Below the pieces are notes generated by a model. The model was given only the letters and a program-made list of their open reading frames with translations. It was not told the DNA's origin and made no database searches. This document shows positions 8,731 to 16,700 of a DNA stretch of 46,581 nucleotides, in pieces. Positions within the stretch are counted from its first letter, which is position 1; each line of letters starts with the position of its first letter. This DNA comes from a virus. The stretch spans positions 1-46,581 of IMG/VR virus record IMGVR_UViG_3300030098_002480; one strand, written 5' to 3'. The translations under genes and the position numbers were made by a program.

Positions 8731-11112
8731 TCATGCTGAGTATGCTTGGTTAATAAGTGACGACTTTAACGTCACATCTTTAGCCTCAAGCCTTAACTGC
8801 GAAAGCTTGGGAGACCCTTGTAAATAAATTCTGTACTTAACCTTCCAACCCTGCTCGCTGGCTTGCCAGTTAAAAGCTAGGTTAGCGTGGGTGTTTATAT
8901 CAAACTCCGCAGGAAAAACCACAGGAAATCTTACGCCTGACTGTATCAAAGGCAAGCCTCTGGTTTTTAACCCGCCATGCGTTGCGTCAGTTCTGCTATC
9001 GTCTACAAACTGGCTGACTGCAACAAAACCTGCATTACGACCTTCATCATTATCAGACACAGCAGCGTTAGACAGAATACCCGCAACCTTGGTAGAACTG
9101 TTTGACAGCGATCTGCCTACCTGCCCGTCTGTTGCGAACTCCTTATAAACAAGCGTAGCACCACTATCAAAAAACAGGGTTGTATTATGTACAGGAAGGT
9201 TATCGTCTGTTACAGCCGTGCTACCTTCCTTAAAATTGTCTACAGTTATGTATAAACTTGTGGGAGAAGTGCTGAGTAGTTCTGTTGTTGCTGTTGAAGG
9301 GTATACTCCAGGTGGGTATCCGCTGGCGTTGTTTATCTTAAACGAGTGGAACACCTCAAAAGGCTTATTGAACATGAGGTTCAAGTTTGACGGCTTGAGT
9401 TCTATCTTTGGTTCCGCCGAACAGTAAGCTTTTGTATCCACGCGAGACATGGCGAACTCATTGCTGCCGTACAAATGCTTAACCCAAAAAGTCTTACTGC
9501 TAGGATCATCTGTAATAGCGAACAAGTCTTGATTACCAGCCGTAGTAGTTCCCACAGCCATGTCTCTTATCGGAGTACAGTATGTATTTGCGTCAAAGAC
9601 ATCTATCGTCCCTGCGTTACCGTCTCCCCACGTAACTCCTGTGCTACTAACTTCCTGACGATCAAGGCTTACAAACTTTTTTGTAGCCATGTCATAAACT
9701 ATCGTCAGGTATTGTTCTGGTAAGTTCGTAAGTACGTGAAACAAAGCGTAGCCATCGTGAACTACTGCACATTGAAATGTTCCATCCTGTACAACGCCCT
9801 CAAATATATCGGAAATAGGACGAGAAAATATATCATTACGTGCTATGGTTTCAGACTGCTGCACAGCATTAAACGATCTTATGCCATGCTTGTCTATAAA
9901 AGCTGAGTCACCCAACAGATCAAGATAAGCGTTCTGATTTACTGGGCCTGTTGAAAACAGAAACTTTTTCGTAAACGTAGGCTCTCCAAATATCGTGTTT
10001 ACCCTATCTGGTTTTACCGCATAGCTGGAATTTGCCGCACCCACAAACAACTCATCAGTATTCATGGAGCGCAAACACGTAATTGGATCGTTGCTTATCG
10101 TGTAAGCTACAGCTTCAACTCCCCCGCTAGACTCTGCTGCGTGTATCTTATTACCGTTGTTATCTAGGGGAACCATGAAGTCCAGAGGACGACCACTAAC
10201 ACTATGGTAAAGCTTTGTTCCATCAGCAGAAGCCATGTAAAGCTTGCCACCGTGAAATGCCATCTGCTTACCCACCGGTACGTACTCACGAAAACCCAGT
10301 ATACCAACCTCATCGTCTGCCACGCTACCTACCAACGTACCGGCAAGCGCAGTATCTCCAGCAGAATTCGTGTCACTAACGGTAAGCGTGGCTCCCCCGC
10401 TAAACTTAATAACAGAACCAGCGTTAATCTGTACTGGTGTTGCATCAACAGTATACGTAGAAGTACCTGCGCTATAACCACCAGCGTTGTTTATGGTAAC
10501 ATAGTAATTCTGCCATTGGTCATAGCCCATAAGCTGACGACAAGTAACACTTCCGTCTGCTGCGATCTCAATTAAGTTGGGCCTGTTCGTACCGTCCTGT
10601 ACAACAATACCAGCTGCTGTTGGTGGTATTCGCTTTGTGTAATCCGACTTACCACCTGCGCTTGCATTATCCGAAGAAGCAGCGGCTGCTGCAAAATTAT
10701 CATAAGACGGCGGAACAACTGCTGTGTACACAAACTCTGCACTTGCAGAAAGTTGTATCGTACCTGTTGTGGTTGTTACCCCGTTTGAATATGCAGCAGG
10801 TTTCGTGTGAGTGCTGGATGTAGTCCATACGGTAGAAAACGTGCTGCTGTCTTTGCCTTTCTTTAGACATACGCCGTCTACGAAAACAAAAAACCAAGGA
10901 TCTACAAAAATGATTCCTTGGATCTTTGGATCAGTTGCGCTGTAACCCCCAAGTGTCGGCGTAGTATCAAAAGCTTTCGCTTTCTTCACACACTCCAAAG
11001 CGTCGTGACGATTCCTTATGTTATACGCAAGTCCATACTCATTAGTGCCGAGCCTAGTGTCATCGACACCAAGGTTCATGCCACCTGAAAATGACTGTTG
11101 TATAAAATCCAT
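8731..11112 (-). CDS. Tail tubular protein B-like (tail nozzle) protein
   Basis: A 793-residue beta-rich protein beginning MDFIQQSFSGGMNLGVDDTRL, a start style (short N-terminus, then SGGMN and a D/N-rich turn) shared by gp12-type nozzle proteins of podoviruses. The rest is a succession of short beta strands rich in Ser, Thr, Gly and Val with no enzymatic motif, as expected for the propeller-like nozzle. Size matches T7 gp12 (about 790 residues). Its ATG shares one base with the stop of the gp11-like gene (TAATG), the same pair order as T7 genes 11 and 12. The assignment rests on size, order and composition. Confidence 0.75.
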   Translation of the reverse strand: MDFIQQSFSGGMNLGVDDTRLGTNEYGLAYNIRNRHDALECVKKAKAFDTTPTLGGYSATDPKIQGIIFVDPWFFVFVDGVCLKKGKDSSTFSTVWTTSSTHTKPAAYSNGVTTTTGTIQLSASAEFVYTAVVPPSYDNFAAAAASSDNASAGGKSDYTKRIPPTAAGIVVQDGTNRPNLIEIAADGSVTCRQLMGYDQWQNYYVTINNAGGYSAGTSTYTVDATPVQINAGSVIKFSGGATLTVSDTNSAGDTALAGTLVGSVADDEVGILGFREYVPVGKQMAFHGGKLYMASADGTKLYHSVSGRPLDFMVPLDNNGNKIHAAESSGGVEAVAYTISNDPITCLRSMNTDELFVGAANSSYAVKPDRVNTIFGEPTFTKKFLFSTGPVNQNAYLDLLGDSAFIDKHGIRSFNAVQQSETIARNDIFSRPISDIFEGVVQDGTFQCAVVHDGYALFHVLTNLPEQYLTIVYDMATKKFVSLDRQEVSSTGVTWGDGNAGTIDVFDANTYCTPIRDMAVGTTTAGNQDLFAITDDPSSKTFWVKHLYGSNEFAMSRVDTKAYCSAEPKIELKPSNLNLMFNKPFEVFHSFKINNASGYPPGVYPSTATTELLSTSPTSLYITVDNFKEGSTAVTDDNLPVHNTTLFFDSGATLVYKEFATDGQVGRSLSNSSTKVAGILSNAAVSDNDEGRNAGFVAVSQFVDDSRTDATHGGLKTRGLPLIQSGVRFPVVFPAEFDINTHANLAFNWQASEQGWKVKYRIYLQGSPKLSQLRLEAKDVTLKSSLINQAYSA

Positions 11113-12080
11113 TAGTAAATTCCAACTGCTCTAGATGATTTTGTATACTTGTTAAGTAGGGATACAGAAAGTTTGTCGTGAGGATGCTTGTCAAACTTGA
11201 CTTTTTGTAGCTGTCCGCGCTCAAGATCGGCGTTACGTCGGCCAAGACTACGCGAGGCTTTCTGGTCGTATATACGAGCCTCCTCCATCTTGCCTTGTTC
11301 CTCCAAGAATAACTGCATAACCTTGTTTATTAAGATATTGTCGTATCCGTCAGCCGGAAACTCGTCGCTATCTTTGCTAAGGTAAGGAAGTTTTTTCTTA
11401 TATAGAACCTCAAGTGTATGTTCGTCATCCTGCGTTGCTGTAGACTCCCAAGGGTACTCACTAACATCACAAATAAGATAACGAGATTCTTTCTCGTTAT
11501 TTGGAATAACCGCAAGGACGGTATCATCAGACTGCTTTATGCTAATATCATACGTACAAACATCAGACTTTATAACAGACTCTATAGACGTAAACGTAGT
11601 TGAAAAGGTGTTACTTGTTCCATCCATCTCAACTTCTTCTACAAACCTTGAAGCATCAGAGCGCGTACCAACAACGGTCAAGGTTATCTCAGGCATAGCT
11701 TGTGTAGCTGTAGCTTTTATTCCTGAGTAACTTGTTGGTGTTACTTTGAAAGGTTCGTAGCCACGCACTCGCCAAGTTCTGTCGTCCTGTTCTACGTTAT
11801 TCCGAGAGTAGCGTTCTGTGAGATTTGTGAGAACCCAAGGATATTGACTTTCTTTTTCCCGCATAGCTCGTATTGAACTTACGTTACTTGGCAGAGCTAT
11901 TGTTTTGTCACCTTGAACATAGAACGAGTCTTCGGTAAGACTCCCTACCATATCAGATTCCTCGTAGAGTTCTTGGGCTGCTTCGTTAAGGTAGTCCAGC
12001 ATTATAGAACGCTGGTGATTATCGTTAGGATTTATTCCCAGCTTCTTCCCGACCCTATCCAGTATATATTCTACACTCAT
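11112..12080 (-). CDS. Tail tubular protein A-like (tail adaptor/gatekeeper) protein
   Basis: A 322-residue protein opening with helices (YILDRVGKKLGI, then LDYLNEAAQELYEESD), followed by a beta-rich centre and a helical C-terminal part (LFLEEQGKMEEARIYDQKA, then SLGRRNADLERGQ). This helix-beta-helix outline with an early AxELY helix fits the T7 gp11 adaptor family that sits below the portal. It is translated just before the gp12-like nozzle gene and overlaps the stop of the upstream 42-residue gene by ATGA, so the pair is probably co-translated. It is larger than T7 gp11 (196 residues). Confidence 0.7.
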   Translation of the reverse strand: MSVEYILDRVGKKLGINPNDNHQRSIMLDYLNEAAQELYEESDMVGSLTEDSFYVQGDKTIALPSNVSSIRAMREKESQYPWVLTNLTERYSRNNVEQDDRTWRVRGYEPFKVTPTSYSGIKATATQAMPEITLTVVGTRSDASRFVEEVEMDGTSNTFSTTFTSIESVIKSDVCTYDISIKQSDDTVLAVIPNNEKESRYLICDVSEYPWESTATQDDEHTLEVLYKKKLPYLSKDSDEFPADGYDNILINKVMQLFLEEQGKMEEARIYDQKASRSLGRRNADLERGQLQKVKFDKHPHDKLSVSLLNKYTKSSRAVGIY

Positions 12081-12205
12081 CTTGCTGTAACTGAACTTTT
12101 TGTAGGCTTAGTGCGAGCAGTAACCGCGCTAACAGAACTCTTAGTACGTGCTGTGACCGCACTTACCGTAGGTTTTGTTCTGGGAGTTACTGCTGTAGTT
12201 GCCAT
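12077..12205 (-). CDS. 42-residue repeat peptide (SAVTARTK)
   Basis: A tiny gene: ATG at 12205, TGA at 12079-12077 overlapping the ATG of the gp11-like gene (ATGA). The good Shine-Dalgarno AAAGAGGT lies before the start. The product is basic and almost wholly repetitive: SAVTARTK occurs twice in tandem and a third, degraded copy (SSVTAR) ends the protein. No cysteine, no membrane segment. Function unknown. The ribosome site and tight coupling on both sides support it as real; it could be a coupling peptide for the tail genes or a small DNA- or surface-binding protein. Confidence 0.65.
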   Translation of the reverse strand: MATTAVTPRTKPTVSAVTARTKSSVSAVTARTKPTKSSVTAR

Positions 12206-12399
12206 TAGTTACCTCTTTCTAACTCATACTCAAGGCGTGCTATTGTTCTCATCGCTTGTCGTGTGAAGTCCGGTGCGTGAAACGCCGCTCTCGGAAACTG
12301 CGGGTGTGCCGTCAGTTCCTTGACGTTCTCGTACTTCGGCGTCGTCTGGCAACCCGTGGATACGCATAGCGTTATCAATATGAGTAAGCTTGTCCTCAT
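12205..12399 (-). CDS. Rz1-like outer-membrane lipoprotein (o-spanin candidate)
   Basis: A 64-residue protein from ATG at 12399: MRTSLLILITLCVSTGC is a short positively charged start, hydrophobic core and imperfect lipobox (Ser rather than Leu/Val at -3) ending in Cys17. The mature part is polar (about 47 residues). The frame lies mostly inside the 92-residue gene in another reading frame and runs past its end, the architecture of nested Rz/Rz1 pairs that fuse inner and outer membranes in Gram-negative hosts. The proline content usual in Rz1 is modest. Its stop shares a base with the next start (TAATG). Confidence 0.6.
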   Translation of the reverse strand: MRTSLLILITLCVSTGCQTTPKYENVKELTAHPQFPRAAFHAPDFTRQAMRTIARLEYELERGN

Positions 12400-12508
12400 A
12401 CCTCTGTGCTGCGTTTGCTTCTCTGACTGCATTTGATACTTGCACAAAAAACCTTTCCAAAGCAGGAAAGGCTTTGAACAACGCAAGTATGGCCTTAATT
12501 AGACCCAC
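12230..12508 (-). CDS. Small helical protein, possible Rz-like i-spanin
   Basis: A 92-residue protein. The N-terminus (MGLIKAILALFKAFPALERFF) is hydrophobic to amphipathic, followed by a charged helix (VSNAVREANAAQRYEDKLTHIDNAMR) and a polar tail. If anchored, this gives the inner-membrane subunit layout of an Rz protein, and the nested lipoprotein frame supports that reading. The hydrophobic segment contains two Lys and a Glu, so it may be only a membrane-surface helix. Its start lies within the end of the 57-residue holin-like gene (14-nt overlap). Confidence 0.5.
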   Translation of the reverse strand: MGLIKAILALFKAFPALERFFVQVSNAVREANAAQRYEDKLTHIDNAMRIHGLPDDAEVRERQGTDGTPAVSESGVSRTGLHTTSDENNSTP

Positions 12509-12668
12509 TTGTGTCGCTCTTTACACCTTTCCGTAGAAACACGGCAAGCAACGATGTAACAACAATGTTTATCATCGTACCCATTTCCATATCTCCAGAG
12601 AAGTACGCACCTACAGCCGCGAGAATACCACCGGCTGCCGTCATGTATGTCTTTTTACCTGATAACAT
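12495..12668 (-). CDS. 57-residue membrane protein, holin candidate
   Basis: The ATG at 12668 directly follows the stop of the basic 44-residue gene (TAAATG). The product has two hydrophobic segments (MTAAGGILAAVGAYFSG, residues 9-25, and INIVVTSLLAVFL, about 33-45), then a basic tail (RKGVKSDTSGSN). Two short transmembrane helices with charged ends in a lysis-gene context suggest a class II-like holin. No family is assigned with certainty. It overlaps the next gene by 14 nt. Confidence 0.6.
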   Translation of the reverse strand: MLSGKKTYMTAAGGILAAVGAYFSGDMEMGTMINIVVTSLLAVFLRKGVKSDTSGSN

Positions 12669-12803
12669 TTAACGTCTCTTTCGTTTTGCCATAGCTGATT
12701 TAACAGCTTTTTTGGCGGTTCTCTTAGCTGCCGCATTAGCAGCTCTACCCATTTTCGGTGGTCTACCCACTTTACTTCCGTATGTCCCTTTTCCGTGAGG
12801 CAT
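12669..12803 (-). CDS. 44-residue Arg/Lys-rich protein
   Basis: It starts at 12803 behind AGAAAG-TAAT. The product begins MPHGKGTYGSKVGRPP, a motif that recurs at the start of many small phage proteins, and ends in a basic Ala-rich helix (AANAAAKRTAKKAVK, then AKRKRR). Nearly a third of the residues are Lys or Arg. A nucleic-acid-binding or minor virion role is plausible. It lies between a single-span membrane protein and the holin candidate. Function unknown. Confidence 0.6.
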   Translation of the reverse strand: MPHGKGTYGSKVGRPPKMGRAANAAAKRTAKKAVKSAMAKRKRR

Positions 12804-12819
12804 ATTATTACTTTCTGTT

Positions 12820-12978
12820 TTACTTATTACCGTTCTTCAAAAGCTGTCGTATCTTCAAACTTATGTAGATTAAACTTGCAACAGATATAGCCACCTTGAG
12901 AACAAGGTCTATCTCAACCATCCAGTTACCCAAACCTGTAGCACTAGCGATTGCAACTTTAAGATCATCTAGATTCAT
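12820..12978 (-). CDS. 52-residue single-span membrane protein
   Basis: The ATG at 12978 overlaps the stop of the lipoprotein gene (ATGA). The product has one hydrophobic segment (IDLVLKVAISVASLIYISL, about 23-41) and a short basic tail (KIRQLLKNGNK). One-span proteins of this size in lysis cassettes can be holins or pinholins. With the 57-residue protein, it makes two holin-type candidates here. No specific family is recognised. Confidence 0.55.
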   Translation of the reverse strand: MNLDDLKVAIASATGLGNWMVEIDLVLKVAISVASLIYISLKIRQLLKNGNK

Positions 12979-13127
12979 TCACTCTTTTCGCCTTGGTATT
13001 CTATGTCAAAGAAAGGCGTGTCTACTTCCAAGGAACCTGGCAAAGACTTACAGCCGCTTGCCATCACGACAATAAAGACCAACGCTCCTATGAAAATTCC
13101 TAGTGTTATTTTATCAGTTCTACTCAT
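12975..13127 (-). CDS. 50-residue putative lipoprotein
   Basis: It starts at 13127 inside the end of the MscS-like gene and ends in ATGA with the next gene. Residues 8-20 (TLGIFIGALVFIV) form a hydrophobic core, then VMASGC at 21-26, a possible lipobox with an acceptor Cys at position 26, and an acidic 24-residue tail. It could be a second outer-membrane lipoprotein or an alternative o-spanin. The -3 residue is Ala, a weaker lipobox, so lipidation is uncertain. Confidence 0.5.
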   Translation of the reverse strand: MSRTDKITLGIFIGALVFIVVMASGCKSLPGSLEVDTPFFDIEYQGEKSE

Positions 13128-13509
13128 CTTCTACCAGCTCCACTTTCATTACACCGCCTTCATCACCTTTCGGCAAGTAGGCTTCACCGCCATTGATAGG
13201 TAGCCTTTTTTCTACAACAAGAGCCTTTAATTGCTCATTCGGCACGATCATCTTGGTCTGCCTGTCTGTCATAAAGAATGTAGTGGATGTTAAGCCAAGT
13301 CGTATAACTCGCGCTTGTCTTCCGCTAATGTAAAGTATTTCATCATTCTCAAAGTCGCTACCCCAATAAATTAGTAAACCTTGGGCAAAGTTGAATAGAA
13401 CGTCCTTGAACAGCAGCGCACAAAACGCAGCAACAATCATCCACCCATAGTGGCCAATCGCTTGTTCTGCTACGCGATCAAGTGCTGCATGATCTAGGAC
13501 ATTAGTCAT
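13120..13509 (-). CDS. Truncated MscS-like membrane protein
   Basis: A 129-residue protein. A single hydrophobic segment (residues 21-49, ending DVLFNFAQGLLIYW) resembles the pore-lining TM3 of MscS channels (NFxxGLxI pattern). It is followed by a small beta domain (residues 50-105: ISGRQARVIRLGLTSTTFF, then MIVPNEQL) matching the MscS beta domain pattern IGGxxGxVExIGLRxT ... xIPNxxL. TM1, TM2 and the C-terminal cytoplasmic cage are missing. In the lysis cassette it might form or modulate a pore, or act during osmotic stress at lysis; that is inference. Overlaps flank it on both sides. Confidence 0.7.
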   Translation of the reverse strand: MTNVLDHAALDRVAEQAIGHYGWMIVAAFCALLFKDVLFNFAQGLLIYWGSDFENDEILYISGRQARVIRLGLTSTTFFMTDRQTKMIVPNEQLKALVVEKRLPINGGEAYLPKGDEGGVMKVELVEDE

Positions 13510-13744
13510 TCACTGCTTTGTCTACTGTGTCTTCTTTTTCTTCTAGCGACTGATTTAACAAACCCATGAAGTGATTTCTCGCTCCAAGTGTCTGTTCCAA
13601 GCTGAAGTTAATCTGACTCGCTTTGCGATCAAGATCACTTACATGGTTTATTAGCGTGACTTGTTGTGGAGTCAAGTCTGCTACGTTGTGTTCTTCCCCG
13701 TTAATGATAACGGTTTCCTTCTTCTCTGGATTTTCTGAGTCCAT
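13502..13744 (-). CDS. DUF6447-like small helical protein
   Basis: The start at 13744 (MDSENPEKKETV) is preferred over 13777 because AAAGGA lies 8 bases before it and it begins just after the fibre stop. The 80-residue product has the pattern xVxINGEEHNVADLTPQQ then a long helix with LEQTLGARNHFMGLLNQSLEE, like small phage proteins in which a TVxINGxEYxVxxL hairpin precedes a helical hairpin ending in ARNAY. It usually lies beside fibre genes. Possibly a fibre assembly factor; function unknown. Confidence 0.6.
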   Translation of the reverse strand: MDSENPEKKETVIINGEEHNVADLTPQQVTLINHVSDLDRKASQINFSLEQTLGARNHFMGLLNQSLEEKEDTVDKAVND

Positions 13745-13748
13745 AAAA

Positions 13749-16700
13749 TTATCCTTTAAGTGCTTTAACTTCTGCACTTAGTTCTTGTACAGCCTTCAGC
13801 AACGGAATCACCAAGTTGCTGTACTTCACCGCCAGCTTCCCGTTCGCGCCTTTAGTCACCAAATCAAACTCAACACCGGCATCAGCCATCGCCGTCTGCA
13901 CATCCTGTGCGACAAGTCCCAAACGCACCGTGTCATCGTCGTCTGGTCGTTCGTCAGCCGGTACAGTTACTGTCTTGTAAACTGCTTCCTGCGCTTCAAC
14001 CGCTGGACTTACCAAACGCCGTTCCTTGACTTCCTCAACTGCTGGCTCGGCTGGTGTGATTACGCGCACTTCAGTTCGTGCTGGAACCGCGTCTTGTACC
14101 TTGCGTCGTTCAGTACGTTCCGGTTCAGCCTTGCGGACAACAACCATCTCGCGCACTTCTTCCTGCGCTTCTTGAACCACGACAGTCTCACGCTTCTCCT
14201 CGCGTGCCTCCTGCACAACAACGGTTTCGCGCTTCTCCTCTTGCGCTTCTTGAATGACGTACTCCTCGCGAACAGGACATTGATGAATCACTTGTTCGGT
14301 GACAGCCGCTTTAGCTTCAACCGCTGGCTCAACAATTTCAGTTCGTGCTGGCTCAACTTCAACAGTCTCCATGACTGCGTTACCGTCATCGTCAACTACA
14401 CCGTCACCATTTTCGTCAACAACTTGGCGCTCCTCCGTAACTGCTGGAACCTCGCGAGTAACCGCTTCTTTGGCTTCAACAGCCGGTGAAATAATGTTCA
14501 AGCATGGAGTACCGTCCTCGTTGACTACTGGGTGATCCACATACAACGGAGTGCGCTCAATACGAGTGACTGTTTCGGTGGTAACTTTGCGGATGTAGTT
14601 GTTGCCTTCACCCTTAACCATCTCCACCTTCTCAACCTCCTCGGTGACTTCCTTCTCGTCGTGCTTGTGACGCTCGCCTTTAATCTCCTCACGCGCTTCT
14701 TGTACTACGCGCTCCTCCGTAATTTCCTCCTGCGCCTCTTGTACAACACGTTCCTCGGTTACTTCCTCGCGTGCGTGTTGGGTAACTTGTTCCTCCTTGA
14801 GTTCCTCAATAGCAGGAATGATTACGTCCTCCCAAACCTCCTCTTGCGCTGGGTGTTCAATTGTTTCAGTAACTTCCTCAACAGCAGCGCGTGCTTCAAC
14901 AACGACAACGTCCTCGTACACGGCTTCAGCAGCTTCAACTGCCGGCGAGACAAGTTCTTGGTGTTCCTCAACGCGGTAACGGTGACTCCGAATTTCCACT
15001 GGCCAATCGGCTGGATTGAGTCGCTTGTAGTTGATTGTCGCCAACTTCTCAACGAAGTCCAAGCCGACGTTGTTATCGGTGATGTCACGCTTGATGCGGC
15101 GATCCGATAAGGCGGAAATTGATGTATCCGCGCAGTGAATTGAAGACGTGTCATCGTTACCCAGCGTGATCGTGTTACTGCCGTTACCAACTGCCGTATG
15201 TCCAATGATTATCTCGTTAGAACGATCCGACTCGGATGCGCGTGTGTCGTAACCGATAAATATTGAATTTGCACCGGCTGTATTGTTTCCGTCTGGTGTT
15301 GCGGAACCCGGCGTTGTTGTTGCCGTGTCTTCATAGTAGCGACCGGCATCTTTACCAATCGCTATATTGTTGTCACCATCAGCATGATTTATTGCAAACA
15401 GTGCGGAATTACCTATCGCTACATTACTGTCACAAGCGGCAGCGGTTGCGCCCATTGCACTTGTGCCAACAGCGACATTACCACTCCCGCTTGATGCCCC
15501 GTCCATTGCGAATGCGCCAACCACAACATTTGTCGCACCAGTTCCTCCTGCATACGCTTCCCTCCCTAGCACGGTGTTGCTACTAGATGTTGTTATTGCA
15601 CTACCCGCTGAATGACCAACAAGTACGTTGCTTGTACCACTCGTAATTGCGTCACCGGCATTTTCGCCAATGGCCATGTTAATTGCAGACGCATCGTTTT
15701 GGACGTTTAGTGCATTTCTACCAATTGCGATACAACTGTCTGCGCCACTTGCTTCTGCGCCTAGCGCGTTTGACCCGATGGCGATGTTGTAGTTGCTGTC
15801 GCCGGTCATTGCGTCAGCCGCTTGAAAACCAATGGCGACATTGTAATCGCCGGTTGTCATTGCACCACCAGCAGACCGTCCAATGAGTACGTTGCCGGGG
15901 CCGTCTGTTAATGCGTCACCCGCTTGACTACCAATAATGACATTGTCATCTCCTGTCGCACTTGAATCGTTGTACGCGCCCGCACCAATCGCAACATTAT
16001 CACTCCCTGTTGCACTTTGGCCTGAAGTGTGTCCGATATAAGTGTTGTTATCATTGCCGCTAAGTCCCGAACCAGCCGCATAACCCATTATGGTGTTACC
16101 AGTGCCGTTCGTAATCGCATCACCCGCGAGGCCACCTATTGCGGTGTTTTTGACGTTGGCGTTTTGGTTTAGAAGTGCGGAGTAGCCAACTGCCGTGCAG
16201 TAATCAGCACCGGATGTTTCTGTACTTAATGTAGCGTAGCCTACTGCCACATTGAAATTTTCACCCCCATTAGCTGCGTCCAATGCGTACGCGCCAATCG
16301 CTACGTTTTGAGAATTTGTAGTAAACTCCTTACCCGCATCGCGTCCAGTTAATACATTTTCGTAACCCCATGTAATGTCCTCACCAGCCGTGTAACCAAT
16401 GCAAGTATTGCTGTCGCCGGTTCCTCGGTAGAATGTCAGCGTTACATTACTGGCATTTGTTGTTGCAGCTTCGCTTAATGTGAAACTGGTAACAGCAGTT
16501 GAATCGTTGACTGCGGTTACGTAAGCACCATATGGAATGCCGTCACCAGTTACCGATTGGCCGACTTGAATGTCGGTGTTGCTGTCACACGTTACGGTTG
16601 TTGATCCGTTTAAGTCGCAAGTACCGTTGGAAAATGTGCTACTTCTGTGAGAGTGGTATCCAATTGCCGTATTAGCCGCAGCATGGCCAACATAGTTTCC

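Noticed and set aside
13785-15110. Long plus-strand open frames (234 and 192 residues) opposite the fibre gene
   Set aside because: They are antisense shadows of the repetitive Glu-rich insert; their Leu/Asn/Arg-rich products follow from the repeat codons and have no ribosome sites.
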